From contig NZ_JARXRN010000024.1 of assembly GCF_029888045.1 (NCBI RefSeq), positions 40,768 to 104,767 on the forward strand: a DNA stretch of 64,000 nucleotides. The letters are read 5' to 3'. This stretch comes from Luteimonas rhizosphaericola (GTDB lineage: Bacteria > Pseudomonadota > Gammaproteobacteria > Xanthomonadales > Xanthomonadaceae). The first letter of the stretch is position 1; the number at the start of each line of letters is the position of its first letter. Shown here in pieces: positions 53,373-62,229 of the stretch. The position numbers and the translations under genes are program-made. The notes below the pieces were generated by a model. It ran no database searches. It was not told the DNA's origin and worked only from the letters and a program-made list of their open reading frames with translations.

Positions 53373-54289
53373 GCGGCCGCCTCCGCCTGTTCGCCGCGAC
53401 ATGCCAGCACGACGCGGACGATTCCGGCGTCGTCGTGCAGTTCGCGGACCTTGTCGAACGCGCGCTCGTTGCGCAGCCGGCGCGCCATCGCCGGACCCTG
53501 GCCCACCCCGACCTCGAACGCCAGCCAGCCGCCCGCGCGCAGGAAGCGCGGCGCGTCATGGACCAGGCGGGTCAGGATCGAGACGCCCAGCGGGCCGCCA
53601 TCGAACGCCAGCGCGGGCTCGTGGCCGGCGATCTCCGGCGCCATCGCCGGCACCTTGCCGCTGCTGATGTAGGGCGGGTTGCAGACCAGCAGGCCCACCT
53701 CCCCTTGGAACTCCGGCGTGTCGAACGGCGCGAGCAGGTCGCCGCAGCGGATGTCGAGGTTCCCGTCGAGTCCGAGCGCCGCCGCGTTGCGCCTCGCCAG
53801 TGCCACGGCCTCCTCGCTCAGATCGCTCGCGACCACGCGAGCGCCAGCGACCTCGCGCGCGATTGCGAGCGCGAGGTTTCCACAGCCGGTGCAGACATCG
53901 ATCACCTTCAGTATTTCCCGCTGCGCGGTCGCCGCGCGTGCGAGTTCGATCGCCGCGCGCGCGAGCAGTTCGGTTTCCGCGCGCGGGATCAGCGCGCCCG
54001 GGCCGGCCAGCAGGTCCATGCCCATGAAGTGCTGGCGCCCGGTGAGGTGCGCCAGCGGCACGCCGGCGATGCGCTGCGCGAGCAGTGCGTCCAGCCGCGC
54101 CTCTGCATCGGCATCCAGCGCGGCCGGTGACGCGGCTGCGGCGGTGACCGCCGAGCGCGGCGTGCCGGCCGCCGTCCACCACAGTGCGAGCAGGGTCGTT
54201 TCCGGGGTCTCCTCGGGCTTGTCCGGCGCGGGACACCAGCAGTCGCGCAGGCGCGAGAGCCTGGCGTGGTACGCGTCGGCCTGGATCAT
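53369..54289 (-). CDS. PrmC/HemK-like N5-glutamine methyltransferase paralogue
   Basis: 306-residue SAM-dependent methyltransferase of the PrmC family. N-terminal helical domain (1-85), IPRAETELLAR (PrmC mark), SAM motif I DVCTGCGNLALAI (131-143) and the NPPY amide-binding motif (204-207). True prmC normally sits beside prfA; here it is inside the asnB-acp-nadE operon, so it is probably a paralogue that methylates an amide of another substrate. It overlaps the acyl-carrier gene by 4 bp (ATGA). Confidence 0.88.
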   Translation of the reverse strand: MIQADAYHARLSRLRDCWCPAPDKPEETPETTLLALWWTAAGTPRSAVTAAAASPAALDADAEARLDALLAQRIAGVPLAHLTGRQHFMGMDLLAGPGALIPRAETELLARAAIELARAATAQREILKVIDVCTGCGNLALAIAREVAGARVVASDLSEEAVALARRNAAALGLDGNLDIRCGDLLAPFDTPEFQGEVGLLVCNPPYISSGKVPAMAPEIAGHEPALAFDGGPLGVSILTRLVHDAPRFLRAGGWLAFEVGVGQGPAMARRLRNERAFDKVRELHDDAGIVRVVLACRGEQAEAAA

Positions 54290-54543
54290 GCCGCGGTGGC
54301 GCGCAGCACGAACGAGACCATGCGGTCCACCGAGTCGAAGTTCTCGGGCACGATCGCCGTGTCCTTCACCTGCAGGGAGAAGTTCTCCTCCATCAGCAGC
54401 ACCAGTTCCAGCACGCCGGTCGAATCGATCACGCCCATGTCCAGCAGCGAGGCATCGTCGGGCAGGCGCGCCGGGTCGTCGGTGAACATCAGGTTCTCGA
54501 GAATGTGTCCGCGGATGGTCTGGCGGATGGCGGCTTCGCTCAT
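54286..54543 (-). CDS. acyl carrier protein
   Basis: 85-residue acyl/peptidyl carrier protein. The phosphopantetheine serine is S41 in MGVIDSTGVLELVLLMEE, with the usual acidic helix II. It follows asnB by 3 bp and overlaps the methyltransferase gene by 4 bp. It is too divergent from FabF-linked AcpP to be the fatty-acid carrier, so it probably holds the intermediate of the cluster's own pathway. Confidence 0.9.
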   Translation of the reverse strand: MSEAAIRQTIRGHILENLMFTDDPARLPDDASLLDMGVIDSTGVLELVLLMEENFSLQVKDTAIVPENFDSVDRMVSFVLRATAA

Positions 54544-54546
54544 GGG

Positions 54547-56508
54547 TCACTCCGTTCCGGTGCGCAATACCGTCGGCTGGCGACGGCGGATGAAGGTCTC
54601 GTGCAGCTGCATCGTCGACAGGATGCCGACGAAAGCCTGGTTGTCGCCGAAGCCGACCACGTTGCCGCGGCGGCACTTGTCGGCCAGCAGGCGAACCTTG
54701 GTCGCGTCGAACAGGCCGGCATCGCGGATGCGCTCGGGCGACAGCAGCTCGTCCACCAGTGCGTGCGGGCGCCCGTCGGGGAAGAAGCAGGCCGCGTCCG
54801 GCGCGCGATAGGGCTGCTTGGTGCGCGCGGCGATCGCCGGCGGCAGCAGCGGCGCCAGCGCGCGGCGCAGGATGTGCTTCTCGGTCAGGCCGCGCAGTTT
54901 CCAGTGCGCGGGCAGGCGGTTGGCGAATTCGATCAGGCGGTGGTCGAGGAACGGGAACCGGCCCTCGATCGAGTTCGCCATCGCCACGCGGTCGCCCTGC
55001 GACGAGAGCAGGTAGCCGGCCATCAGCGTCTTGGCCTCGACGTACTGGTCGCGCGCCAGCGGCGACCAGTCGGCCATGCCGTCGGGCAGGCGCTGCTCGT
55101 ACAACGCGAGCGGATCGAAGGCCAGCGCACGCGCCTGCAGCTCCGGCGCGAGGAAGGCGAGGGCGCGTCGCGAGGTGGCCCAGCGCGGCGCATGCGCGAA
55201 CACCGGGCGGTCGATGTGGTCCATGCCCTGGGCGAAGAAGCTGCGCGCGAAGCCGGGCGAACCCACCGGCGAATGCCGCAGGTAGCCGTACAGCCGTCCG
55301 AGCAGCAGGTGCCGCCAGCGCGACTGCGGCTGGCGCGCCCAGAACCGGCGCACCTTGGCTTCCTTGAACAGGTCGTAGCCGGCGAAGACCTCGTCCGCGC
55401 CTTCGCCGGTCAGCACCACCTTGTAGCCGGCGCGGCGCACGGCGCCGGAGAGCAGCATCAGCGGCACCGGCGCGGTCCGCAGCACCGGCGCCTCGGTGTG
55501 GCGCACCAGCGTCGGGAACGCATCGGCGATGTCGGAAGCCGTGCAGTGCAGGGTGGTGTGGTCGGTGCCGAGATGGCGCACCATCGCCTGCTGCTGCCCG
55601 CGTTCGTCGAACTCGGCGTCGTCGAACGTGACCGAGAACGTGCGCACCTGCGCGATGCCCGCCTGCCGCGCAAGGGCGACGATGCCCGACGAATCGAGAC
55701 CGCCGCTGAGGTAGGCCCCGACCGGCACGTCGGCGCGCAGCTGCAGCCGCACGGCGTCGGCCAGCAGCGCGCGCAGTTCGTGCACCGCATCGTCGATGCT
55801 CGCGAACGGCGGCGGATCGCCCGCGCGCGGGAAGCGCCAGTCCCAGTAGCGGGTCAACGATTCGCGGCCGTCCGCCTCGATCGCCAGCAGGTACCCGGGT
55901 GGAAGACTGCGAATGCCCTCGAACAACGTGTCCGGGTCGCTCGGCCCCCACAGCGTGAACGCCTGCAGCAGGCCGTCCGGGTCGATCCGCGCGCGGTCGG
56001 GCAGCACCTCCAGCAGCGCCTTGCACTCGGAGGCGAACCAGTGCCGGTCGCGGGCCCGGGTGTAGTACAGCGGACGGATGCCGGCGCGGTCGCGCGCCAG
56101 CAGCAGCCGGCGGCGCGACGCGTCCCAGAGCGCGATCGCGAACTGGCCGTTGAGCCGATCGACGAAGCGGTCGCCGTCCCGGCGGTACAGATGCACGATC
56201 ACTTCGGTATCCGAGCGCGTGCGGAAGCGCACGCCGTCGCGCTCGAGTTCCGCGCGCAGTTCGACGAAGTTGAAGATCTCGCCATTGAACACGGTCCACA
56301 CCGTGCCGGTGCCGTCGTGCAGCGGCTGCTGGCCGCCTTCGGGATCTATGATCGACAGCCGCGCATGCGCCAGCGCGATGCCCGGCTCCAGGTGCAGGCC
56401 GCTGGCGTCCGGGCCGCGATGGTGCAGGGTGGCGATCATGCGCCGCAGCGCGTCGTGGTCCTGCGGTGCGGCGTCGGCCGCAGTGGTGAACCCCGCGATC
56501 CCGCACAT
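54547..56508 (-). CDS. asnB: AsnB-type glutamine-hydrolysing amidotransferase
   Basis: 653-residue asparagine synthase family protein. The N-terminal glutaminase has the nucleophile Cys2 (MCGIAGF) and LHHRGPDASG and FNGEIFNF motifs; the synthetase domain has the ATP-pyrophosphatase loop SGGLDSS (268-274) and VVLTGEGADEVFAGYDLFKEAK. It resembles the long, secondary-metabolism and exopolysaccharide-linked AsnB group rather than plain AsnB (about 554). As first gene of the operon it could form an amide on a carboxylate held by the acyl carrier protein. Confidence 0.93.
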   Translation of the reverse strand: MCGIAGFTTAADAAPQDHDALRRMIATLHHRGPDASGLHLEPGIALAHARLSIIDPEGGQQPLHDGTGTVWTVFNGEIFNFVELRAELERDGVRFRTRSDTEVIVHLYRRDGDRFVDRLNGQFAIALWDASRRRLLLARDRAGIRPLYYTRARDRHWFASECKALLEVLPDRARIDPDGLLQAFTLWGPSDPDTLFEGIRSLPPGYLLAIEADGRESLTRYWDWRFPRAGDPPPFASIDDAVHELRALLADAVRLQLRADVPVGAYLSGGLDSSGIVALARQAGIAQVRTFSVTFDDAEFDERGQQQAMVRHLGTDHTTLHCTASDIADAFPTLVRHTEAPVLRTAPVPLMLLSGAVRRAGYKVVLTGEGADEVFAGYDLFKEAKVRRFWARQPQSRWRHLLLGRLYGYLRHSPVGSPGFARSFFAQGMDHIDRPVFAHAPRWATSRRALAFLAPELQARALAFDPLALYEQRLPDGMADWSPLARDQYVEAKTLMAGYLLSSQGDRVAMANSIEGRFPFLDHRLIEFANRLPAHWKLRGLTEKHILRRALAPLLPPAIAARTKQPYRAPDAACFFPDGRPHALVDELLSPERIRDAGLFDATKVRLLADKCRRGNVVGFGDNQAFVGILSTMQLHETFIRRRQPTVLRTGTE

Positions 56509-56840
56509 CGCTCAGGCGGCTCCGCCCGGACGCGACACCGGCCCGACCCCGCCCCCGGCGGGGGTGGACGCATCGACGGACTGCACGGATTCGTTGATCG
56601 GCATGGCGGGCGCGCGTCGGCAGGCGTGGGCCGGAAGAGACGATCCGGCGCGCCTGCGCGCTGCCGCCAACCTGCTCCCCCGTGTGCTTCTGGAAACGTG
56701 CTCCGCAGGCGCGGGAGGCCACCGCCGCCCCGCCGCGATGCTCAGCCGCCGGGCGTCCTCACCGGGGGCCTGCACGGACCGGAACGCATTAAGCGGGCAG
56801 GCCGGTCGGCGCACCGTGCGCCGGTCGCGGCCGTGCAGGA
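56509..56840. other. 332-bp gap upstream of the asnB operon
   Basis: No open frame that I trust. It should hold the asnB promoter, but I see no clear -35/-10 pair. A GCCCCGCCCCCGGCGGGGG inverted repeat lies close to the asnB start. At 56828-56846 it carries a 19-bp copy of a piece of the nth gene (57004-57022) that includes the nth stop. Confidence 0.5.
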
Positions 56841-57599
56841 TCAGCCGGTCCGCGGCGGACGGGACTTGCGCTGCACCGGCCCCCGGCCCGCGGACGGGGT
56901 GGCGTCCGACGACGGCGGTTGCCCCGGTGTCTTGTCGGGATACCGGCACAGGTCGCGGATGATGCAGCGCGGGCAGTCGGGCTTGCGCGCCTTGCACGTG
57001 TAGCGGCCGTGCAGGATCAGCCAGTGGTGCGCGCCGAGCAGGAATTCCTCCGGCACCACCCGCATCAGTCCGTCCTCGACCGTGCGCACGTCCTTGCCCG
57101 GCGCCAGGCCGGTGCGGTTGGCGACCCGGAAGATGTGCGTGTCGACCGCAATCGTGCCTTCGCCGAATACGGTGTTGAGCACCACGTTCGCGGTCTTGCG
57201 GCCCACGCCGGGCAGCGCCTCGAGCGCCTCGCGCGCGCGCGGGACCTCGCCGTCGTACCGGTCGACCAGGATCCGGCACAGCGCGATCACGTTGCGGGCC
57301 TTGGCGTTGAACAGGCCGATCGTCGAGATGTAGCGCTTGAGCCCGTCCTCGCCCAGCGCCAGGATCGCCTGCGGGGTGTTGGCAACCGGATAGAGCCGGC
57401 GCGTGGCCTTGTTCACGCCGACGTCGGTGGCCTGGGCCGAGAGCACCACCGCCACCAGCAACTCGAAGGGCGTGGCGTACTCGAGTTCCGTGGTCGGGGT
57501 CGGGTCGAGTTCGGCCAGGCGCGTGAACAGCTCGCGCACCTGCGCGGCGGTGAGCCGGCTGCGCGGTGCCCGCGGCTTGCGGCCGCAGGCGCCGCTCAT
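56841..57599 (-). CDS. nth: endonuclease III
   Basis: 252-residue DNA glycosylase/AP lyase that removes oxidised pyrimidines. Helix-hairpin-helix LEALPGVGRKTANVVL with catalytic Lys135, catalytic Asp153 in IAVDTHIFRV, and the [4Fe-4S] cysteines C202, C209, C212 and C218 in the right spacing. Numbering is E. coli plus 15. A basic proline-rich tail of about 30 residues is extra. The ATG overlaps the upstream small gene by 4 bp. Confidence 0.96.
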   Translation of the reverse strand: MSGACGRKPRAPRSRLTAAQVRELFTRLAELDPTPTTELEYATPFELLVAVVLSAQATDVGVNKATRRLYPVANTPQAILALGEDGLKRYISTIGLFNAKARNVIALCRILVDRYDGEVPRAREALEALPGVGRKTANVVLNTVFGEGTIAVDTHIFRVANRTGLAPGKDVRTVEDGLMRVVPEEFLLGAHHWLILHGRYTCKARKPDCPRCIIRDLCRYPDKTPGQPPSSDATPSAGRGPVQRKSRPPRTG

Positions 57600-57979
57600 G
57601 CGCCGCCCGCGCGGGCCTTCGCGCGGGCCAGGGCCGCGGCGGCCGCGGGCGGCAGCGATGTCCCGGCAGGGGCGCCGGCGGGCACGCCCGAGGCGGAAGG
57701 CGCCGCCCGCCGTGCCGCGCGTTCGGCGGCCCGGCGGGCGAGCCGGTCGGCCCGCGCACGGTGGCGATCGCGCGCCTCCCAGGCTGCGAGCAGGCGCTCC
57801 CGGGTCGAGCGGATGAGTGCGCGGGCGGCGGGGTCGAAAGCGGCATGCGGCGCGTCGGGGTCCACCGACATCAGGCCGGCCTCGATCGCGGCATCGATGT
57901 CGCCGGCGCGCAGCAGCGCGGCCAGGTGCGCCGGATCGGGCGCAACCGGCGCGGACTCCGGGCCTCGGGACGACACCAT
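57596..57979 (-). CDS. hypothetical alanine/arginine-rich protein upstream of nth
   Basis: 127-residue protein that I do not recognise. It has an N-terminal part with LAALLRAGDIDAAIEAGLMSVDPD and an arginine/alanine-rich helical region (about 60-95), ending in alanine repeats. It overlaps nth by 4 bp (ATGA) and starts 5 bp after the enoyl-CoA hydratase gene, so it is translated with them. The N-terminal part could be a small helical repeat. Confidence 0.65.
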   Translation of the reverse strand: MVSSRGPESAPVAPDPAHLAALLRAGDIDAAIEAGLMSVDPDAPHAAFDPAARALIRSTRERLLAAWEARDRHRARADRLARRAAERAARRAAPSASGVPAGAPAGTSLPPAAAAALARAKARAGGA

Positions 57980-57984
57980 GTGCG

Positions 57985-58767
57985 TCAGCGGCCGTGGAAG
58001 ACCGGCTTGCGCTTGTCCAGGAATGCCGCCGTGCCTTCGCGCATGTCCTCGCTGGCGAACACCAGGCCGAACTGCGCGGCCTCGTACTCCAGCCCTTCCT
58101 CCAGCCCGCTTTCCCCGCCGACCAGGATGCAGTCGAGGATGCCGCGCAGCGCCAGGGGCGCGGCCGCGGCGAGCCGGGCGGCCAGGGCCATGGTCTCGGT
58201 CTCGAGCTCGGCGGCGGGGACCACCTTGTTGACGATGCCCAGCTGCAGGGCGCGCGCGGCGTCGACCGGGGTGCCGGTCAGGCACAGTTCGAGCGCGGCG
58301 GCGCGGCCGGCCAGGCGCAGCAGGCGTTGGGTGCCGCCGAAGCCGGGCACCAGGCCCAGGCCGATCTCCGGCTGGCCGACGCGCGCGGTGTCGGCGGCGA
58401 TCCGCAGGTGGCAGCACATCGCCAGTTCCAGTCCACCGCCCAGCGCGAACCCGTTCACCATCGCGATCACCGGCTTGGGCAGGCGTTCGAAGCGCCGCAT
58501 CATGCGCTGCCCGCGCAGCGCGAAGTCGCGTCCCTGGGCGGGCGTGAGCCCGCTCATCTCGGCGATGTCGGCCCCGGCGACGAACGCCTTCGGACCGGCA
58601 CCGGTCAGCACCACCACGCGCACCGCGGAATCGTCCGCGGCCGCGTCCGCCGCCGCGTGAAGGGCGTCGAGCGTGGCCGAATCGAGCGCGTTCAGGCGCT
58701 CCGGGCGGTGGATCGTGATGACGCGGACGGCGTCGTGATCGGTGATGCGCAGGGGCGATTCGGTCAT
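57985..58767 (-). CDS. enoyl-CoA hydratase
   Basis: 260-residue crotonase-fold enzyme. Both catalytic glutamates of true hydratases are present: E114 in GFALGGGLELAMCC and E134 in GQPEIGLGLVPGFGG, and the oxyanion-hole loop is AFVAGADIAEM. It would add water to 2-enoyl-CoA in fatty-acid or amino-acid breakdown. ATG 58767 is the family start; the frame's earlier ATG at 58800 adds an atypical basic stretch. First of three overlapping or abutting leftward genes. Confidence 0.9.
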   Translation of the reverse strand: MTESPLRITDHDAVRVITIHRPERLNALDSATLDALHAAADAAADDSAVRVVVLTGAGPKAFVAGADIAEMSGLTPAQGRDFALRGQRMMRRFERLPKPVIAMVNGFALGGGLELAMCCHLRIAADTARVGQPEIGLGLVPGFGGTQRLLRLAGRAAALELCLTGTPVDAARALQLGIVNKVVPAAELETETMALAARLAAAAPLALRGILDCILVGGESGLEEGLEYEAAQFGLVFASEDMREGTAAFLDKRKPVFHGR

Positions 58768-58961
58768 GCGTGAAGGCGGCTTTCGTGAACGGACGGGCAT
58801 TTCAGGGAACTCGGCGCGGATGGCCGGGTCACAGGGAGGCGTCAGTGGCGGTTAAGCCCTGCGGCCGCTATCCTAGCGTGTCCTACAGGGGCGGTTCGAC
58901 CGCCCCGTGTCGTATCTGGGCCGGACTCCGGCCGATCGAACCCCCTCTGGAGAGTGACCGA

Positions 58962-59675
58962 ATGAAAGTGCGTTTGCTTGCCGCCTCCCTCGCGGCAATG
59001 ACCCTGGTTTCCGCGGCGGCCTCCGCGCAGGACACCACGTCCGAGAAGGGCAAGCTGAGCTACGCGATCGGCTTCAACACCGGCGTCGAGCTGGCCGAAC
59101 TGACCGCGCGCGGCGAAGCCGTCGACGTCAACACCGTCATCAAGGCGATCCAGGACGCCTATGCCAAGAAGCAGCCGGCGGTGCCGGTGGACCAGCTGAA
59201 GGCGGCCGTGGAGAGCATGCAGCAGCGCCAGCAGGCGAAGATGCAGGCCGAGTTCACCCAGCTGGCGAACGAGAACAAGACCAAGAGCGATGCCTTCCTG
59301 GCGCAGAACCGCTCCAAGCAGGGCGTGCAGACGCTCTCGGGCAGCACCGTGCAGTACCGCGTGATCGAGAACGGCAGCGGCGCCAAGCCCACCCAGGCCA
59401 GCGACGTGCAGATCAACTACAAGGGCTCGCTGCCCGACGGCACCGTGTTCGTCGACACCGCGCAGGCGCAGGAAGGCCAGCAGGCCGGTCCGGTGACCAT
59501 GAAGGTGAGCCAGATCCCGCTGGTGGGCCTGCGCGAGGCGCTGCTGCAGATGCCGGCAGGCGCGCGCTGGGAAGTGGTCCTTCCGGGTGACAAGGCCTAC
59601 GGCACCGACATGCGCGCCGGCCGCATGGCCAACCAGGCCGTGGTGTTCGACGTCAAGCTGGTCAGCGTCAAGTAA
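58962..59675 (+). CDS. FKBP-type peptidyl-prolyl isomerase, exported (FkpA/Mip-like)
   Basis: 237-residue exported isomerase. Signal peptide (LLAASLAAMTLVSAAASA, cut before QDTTS), a helical dimerisation domain (about 25-120, LSYAIGFNTGVELA, AAVESMQQRQQAKMQAEF) and the FKBP domain (YRVIENGSGAKPTQASDVQINYKGSLPDGTVFVDT, PLVGLREALLQMPAGARWEVVLPGDKAYG). It works on periplasmic protein folding. GGAG lies about 9 bp before the ATG. A strong terminator follows. Confidence 0.93.
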   Translation: MKVRLLAASLAAMTLVSAAASAQDTTSEKGKLSYAIGFNTGVELAELTARGEAVDVNTVIKAIQDAYAKKQPAVPVDQLKAAVESMQQRQQAKMQAEFTQLANENKTKSDAFLAQNRSKQGVQTLSGSTVQYRVIENGSGAKPTQASDVQINYKGSLPDGTVFVDTAQAQEGQQAGPVTMKVSQIPLVGLREALLQMPAGARWEVVLPGDKAYGTDMRAGRMANQAVVFDVKLVSVK

Positions 59676-59737
59676 AACGCGCGGCCGATGGCCGTGTCGC
59701 GGCGCCGGACCGGGTCCGCGCCGCCCGTGTTCCTCCC

Positions 59738-59769
59738 GCTGCGCCGGCCCTGCCGGCGCAGCGTTTTTT
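59738..59769 (+). terminator. Rho-independent terminator after the FKBP gene
   Basis: An 11-bp perfect stem (GCTGCGCCGGC with GCCGGCGCAGC) with a 3-nt loop, followed by G and six T residues, 62 bp after the stop. Confidence 0.93.
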
Positions 59770-59806
59770 CTGGCGCGCGTCGCGCCGCGAACGGCCCGTA
59801 CCGCCC

Positions 59807-59995
59807 ATGACCTCCACGTTCCGCGCCGTGCTCAGCCCCTGCATCGGCGTCTGCATGCTCGACGAAGGCGGCCTGTGCATGGGTTGCCACCGCACGCCGG
59901 GGGAGATCGCGCGCTGGCTGCAGATGGACGACGACGAGCGCCTGCGGCTGATGGAGCACGTGCTGCCGCAGCGCGAGGCGCAGCGCACGGCGTGA
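59807..59995 (+). CDS. DUF1289 small zinc-binding-like protein
   Basis: 62-residue protein of the DUF1289 family with the cysteine pattern C12, C16, C24, C27 (PCIGVCMLDEGGLCMGCHRT), followed by the conserved GEIARWLQMDDDER helix. Metal binding is likely. It overlaps the Nudix gene by 4 bp (GTGA), with which it is often paired. Function unknown. Confidence 0.9.
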   Translation: MTSTFRAVLSPCIGVCMLDEGGLCMGCHRTPGEIARWLQMDDDERLRLMEHVLPQREAQRTA

Positions 59996-60621
59996 GCGAC
60001 CCGGGCGCCATGTTCGAACGGCTCGCGCGCGCGCTGCATCCGCTGCACGCGGCGCCCGCCGGACCCGAGTGGAACCTCGCCGAACTCGATGGACTGCTGG
60101 ATGCGGCGACGCCGGTCGACGCGGCGGTGCTGCTGGGCCTGGTCGAGCGCGATGCGGGGCTCAACGTGTTCCTCACCCTGCGCAACGACGGCCTGCGCCA
60201 GCATGCCGGCCAGGTCAGCCTGCCGGGCGGGCGCGTGGATCCCGGCGACGCCGGCGTGCTGGAGGCGGCACTGCGCGAGGCGCGCGAGGAGATCGGCCTG
60301 GCCGCCGCGCAGGCGACGCCGATCGGCTATCTCGATCCGATGCGCACGATCACCGGCTATCGCGTCGTGCCGGTCCTGGCGCGCGTCGATGCGGGCTTCG
60401 TGGCGCAGCCCGATCCGTCCGAGGTGGCGGCCGTCTTCGAGGTGCCGCTCGCGTTCCTGCTGGCGCCCGAGCACCTGCGCGAGTCCGGCATCCACTACCG
60501 GGGACGGGTGCGGCCGGTGCTCGAATTCGCCCCGTACCCGGGCGCGCCGGAATGGCGCATCTGGGGCGTGACCGCGTCGATCCTGTACAACCTGCGCACG
60601 CGCCTGGAGGCCCTGGAATGA
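59992..60621 (+). CDS. Nudix CoA pyrophosphatase (NudL-like)
   Basis: 209-residue Nudix hydrolase. The UPF0035 signature of CoA pyrophosphatases (LRQHAGQVSLPGGRVDPGD) leads directly into the Nudix box with EAALREAREEIGL. The reaction is cleavage of CoA or its derivatives to phosphopantetheine and ADP. The start is the GTG at 59992 inside the DUF1289 stop; an ATG seven codons in is an alternative. It overlaps the next gene by 4 bp. Confidence 0.9.
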   Translation: MSDPGAMFERLARALHPLHAAPAGPEWNLAELDGLLDAATPVDAAVLLGLVERDAGLNVFLTLRNDGLRQHAGQVSLPGGRVDPGDAGVLEAALREAREEIGLAAAQATPIGYLDPMRTITGYRVVPVLARVDAGFVAQPDPSEVAAVFEVPLAFLLAPEHLRESGIHYRGRVRPVLEFAPYPGAPEWRIWGVTASILYNLRTRLEALE

Positions 60622-61472
60622 CGATGCACGAGTGGCCGGTTGTGATCGCGCCGCAGGCGCTCGCCGCGCTGCTGGACGCCCCGGACGTGGTGGTGGTGGA
60701 CTGCCGCGCCTCGTTGGCCGATCCCGATGCCGGCGAGCGGGCCTGGCGCGCCGCGCACATGCCCGGCGCGCGCCATGCGCATTTGGAGCGCGACCTCTCG
60801 CGCCGCGGGCCGGCCGGCGAGGGCCGGCACCCGTGGCCCCGCGCGGAGGCGTTCACCGCGCAGCTCGGCGCGTGGGGCATCGGGCGCGAGACCCGCGTGG
60901 TCGCCTACGACGAGAGCGACGGCGCGTTCGCCGCGCGCCTGTGGGGGCTGCTGCACATGCTCGGGCATCCGCGCGCGGCCGTGCTCGACGGTGGCTGGGC
61001 GGCGTGGACGGCGCTCGGCCTGCCGCGGGATGCGGAGGTACCTGCCGTCGTCCCCGCCCGGTACGCGGGTGATTTCGACGTGGCCCGGCTGCTGGACGGC
61101 AAGCAGGTGCAGGCGCACCTGGCGGGTGGCGGCGTGCTGGTCGATGCCCGCGCGCCGCAGCGTTTCCGCGGCGAGGTGGAACCGATCGATGCGGTCGCCG
61201 GCCACGTCCCGGGTGCGGTCAACCGGCCCTACACGGCCAACCTGGACGGTGGACGCTTCCGGCCCGCGCCGCAGCTGCGCGCGGAGTTCGAAGCGCTGCT
61301 CGGCGGGCGTGCGCCGCGGGAGCTGGTGGCGATGTGCGGCTCGGGCGTGACCGCCTGCCATCACCTGCTGGCGATGGAACATGCAGGGCTGCCTGGCGCG
61401 CGACTCTATACCGGGTCGTGGAGCGGCTGGATCGCCGATCCCGCGCGGCCGGTCGCGACCGGCGCGGACTGA
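60618..61472 (+). CDS. sseA: 3-mercaptopyruvate/thiosulfate sulfurtransferase
   Basis: 284-residue two-domain rhodanese. The second domain holds the catalytic Cys240 in the loop CGSGVTA, the pattern of mercaptopyruvate sulfurtransferases. Other marks are VVVDCRASLADPDAGERAW and VAYDESDGAFAARLWGLL. The ATG overlaps the Nudix stop (ATGA). It moves sulfur from 3-mercaptopyruvate or thiosulfate to a thiol acceptor. Confidence 0.92.
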   Translation: MTMHEWPVVIAPQALAALLDAPDVVVVDCRASLADPDAGERAWRAAHMPGARHAHLERDLSRRGPAGEGRHPWPRAEAFTAQLGAWGIGRETRVVAYDESDGAFAARLWGLLHMLGHPRAAVLDGGWAAWTALGLPRDAEVPAVVPARYAGDFDVARLLDGKQVQAHLAGGGVLVDARAPQRFRGEVEPIDAVAGHVPGAVNRPYTANLDGGRFRPAPQLRAEFEALLGGRAPRELVAMCGSGVTACHHLLAMEHAGLPGARLYTGSWSGWIADPARPVATGAD

Positions 61473-61473
61473 G

Positions 61474-62229
61474 TCACTTTCCCAGCTTCGCCACCAGCGC
61501 CTGCAGCGCCGACTGGGTGTCCGGATCGTTCCAGGCCGCGAGGAAGCGGTCGAGCTGGATCAGTTCCGGCGCCAGCGCGGCCACCACGTCGGCACGCGCG
61601 ATCGCGCGCGTTGCCAGCACCGGTCTGCGTGGCAACGTGAGCAGCTGTTCGAGCCACGCCTGCGCGCGAGCCGCGACCTCCCCGCTGGCTGCCAGTTCGT
61701 CGACCAGGCCGATGTGCATCGCCTGCCGCGCGTCGACCATCTCGCCCGCGACGAGCAGGTGCTCCGCCCGACGCGGGCCGACGATCCGGCGCAGCAGGCG
61801 CTGGATCCCCTCGGGCGCGACCAGCCCGACCCGGGTCTCGTTGAGCCCGATGCGGAACTCGCCATCGGCCATCACGCGATAGTCGCAGCACAGCGCAAGC
61901 ACGCAGCCGCCAGCGGGCGCGTGCCCGTCGATCGCGGCGGCCACCGGCACCGGACAGGCGGCGAGAGTGCGCGCGAGTTCGAAGAACACCTCCCACGTAT
62001 CGCGCAGCTGCGCCGACGACAGGGTGAGCAGGTGCGGCACGTCCAGTCCGGCGGAAAACACGCGAGGACCACCGGACAGGACGATGCCGTGCGCGCCATC
62101 GGCCACCGCGGCGTCCACGGCGGCGCGCAGTTCACCGCACAGTGCCGGATCGAGCGCATTCACCGGCGGCCGCGCGAGCCGCAGTTCGTGGACGGGACCG
62201 TGGCGGTGATGGGCGACGAGTGGCGGCAT
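61474..62229 (-). CDS. delta3-delta2-enoyl-CoA isomerase (ECI-like crotonase)
   Basis: 251-residue crotonase-fold protein. It lacks the first hydratase glutamate (the loop reads APAGGCVLALCCDYR) but keeps the glutamate of IGLNETRVGLVAPEG, the layout of the mitochondrial-type enoyl-CoA isomerases that shift double bonds of unsaturated fatty acids. It converges with sseA, with 1 bp between the stops. Hydratase activity is unlikely. Confidence 0.82.
   Translation of the reverse strand: MPPLVAHHRHGPVHELRLARPPVNALDPALCGELRAAVDAAVADGAHGIVLSGGPRVFSAGLDVPHLLTLSSAQLRDTWEVFFELARTLAACPVPVAAAIDGHAPAGGCVLALCCDYRVMADGEFRIGLNETRVGLVAPEGIQRLLRRIVGPRRAEHLLVAGEMVDARQAMHIGLVDELAASGEVAARAQAWLEQLLTLPRRPVLATRAIARADVVAALAPELIQLDRFLAAWNDPDTQSALQALVAKLGK

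Noticed and set aside
53369..54289. Calling the methyltransferase the housekeeping PrmC
   Set aside because: No prfA or hemA neighbour and it is embedded in a tight operon with an acyl carrier protein; a paralogue is more likely, though not proven.
61474..62229. Calling the second crotonase an enoyl-CoA hydratase
   Set aside because: The first catalytic glutamate is absent and the pattern matches enoyl-CoA isomerases.
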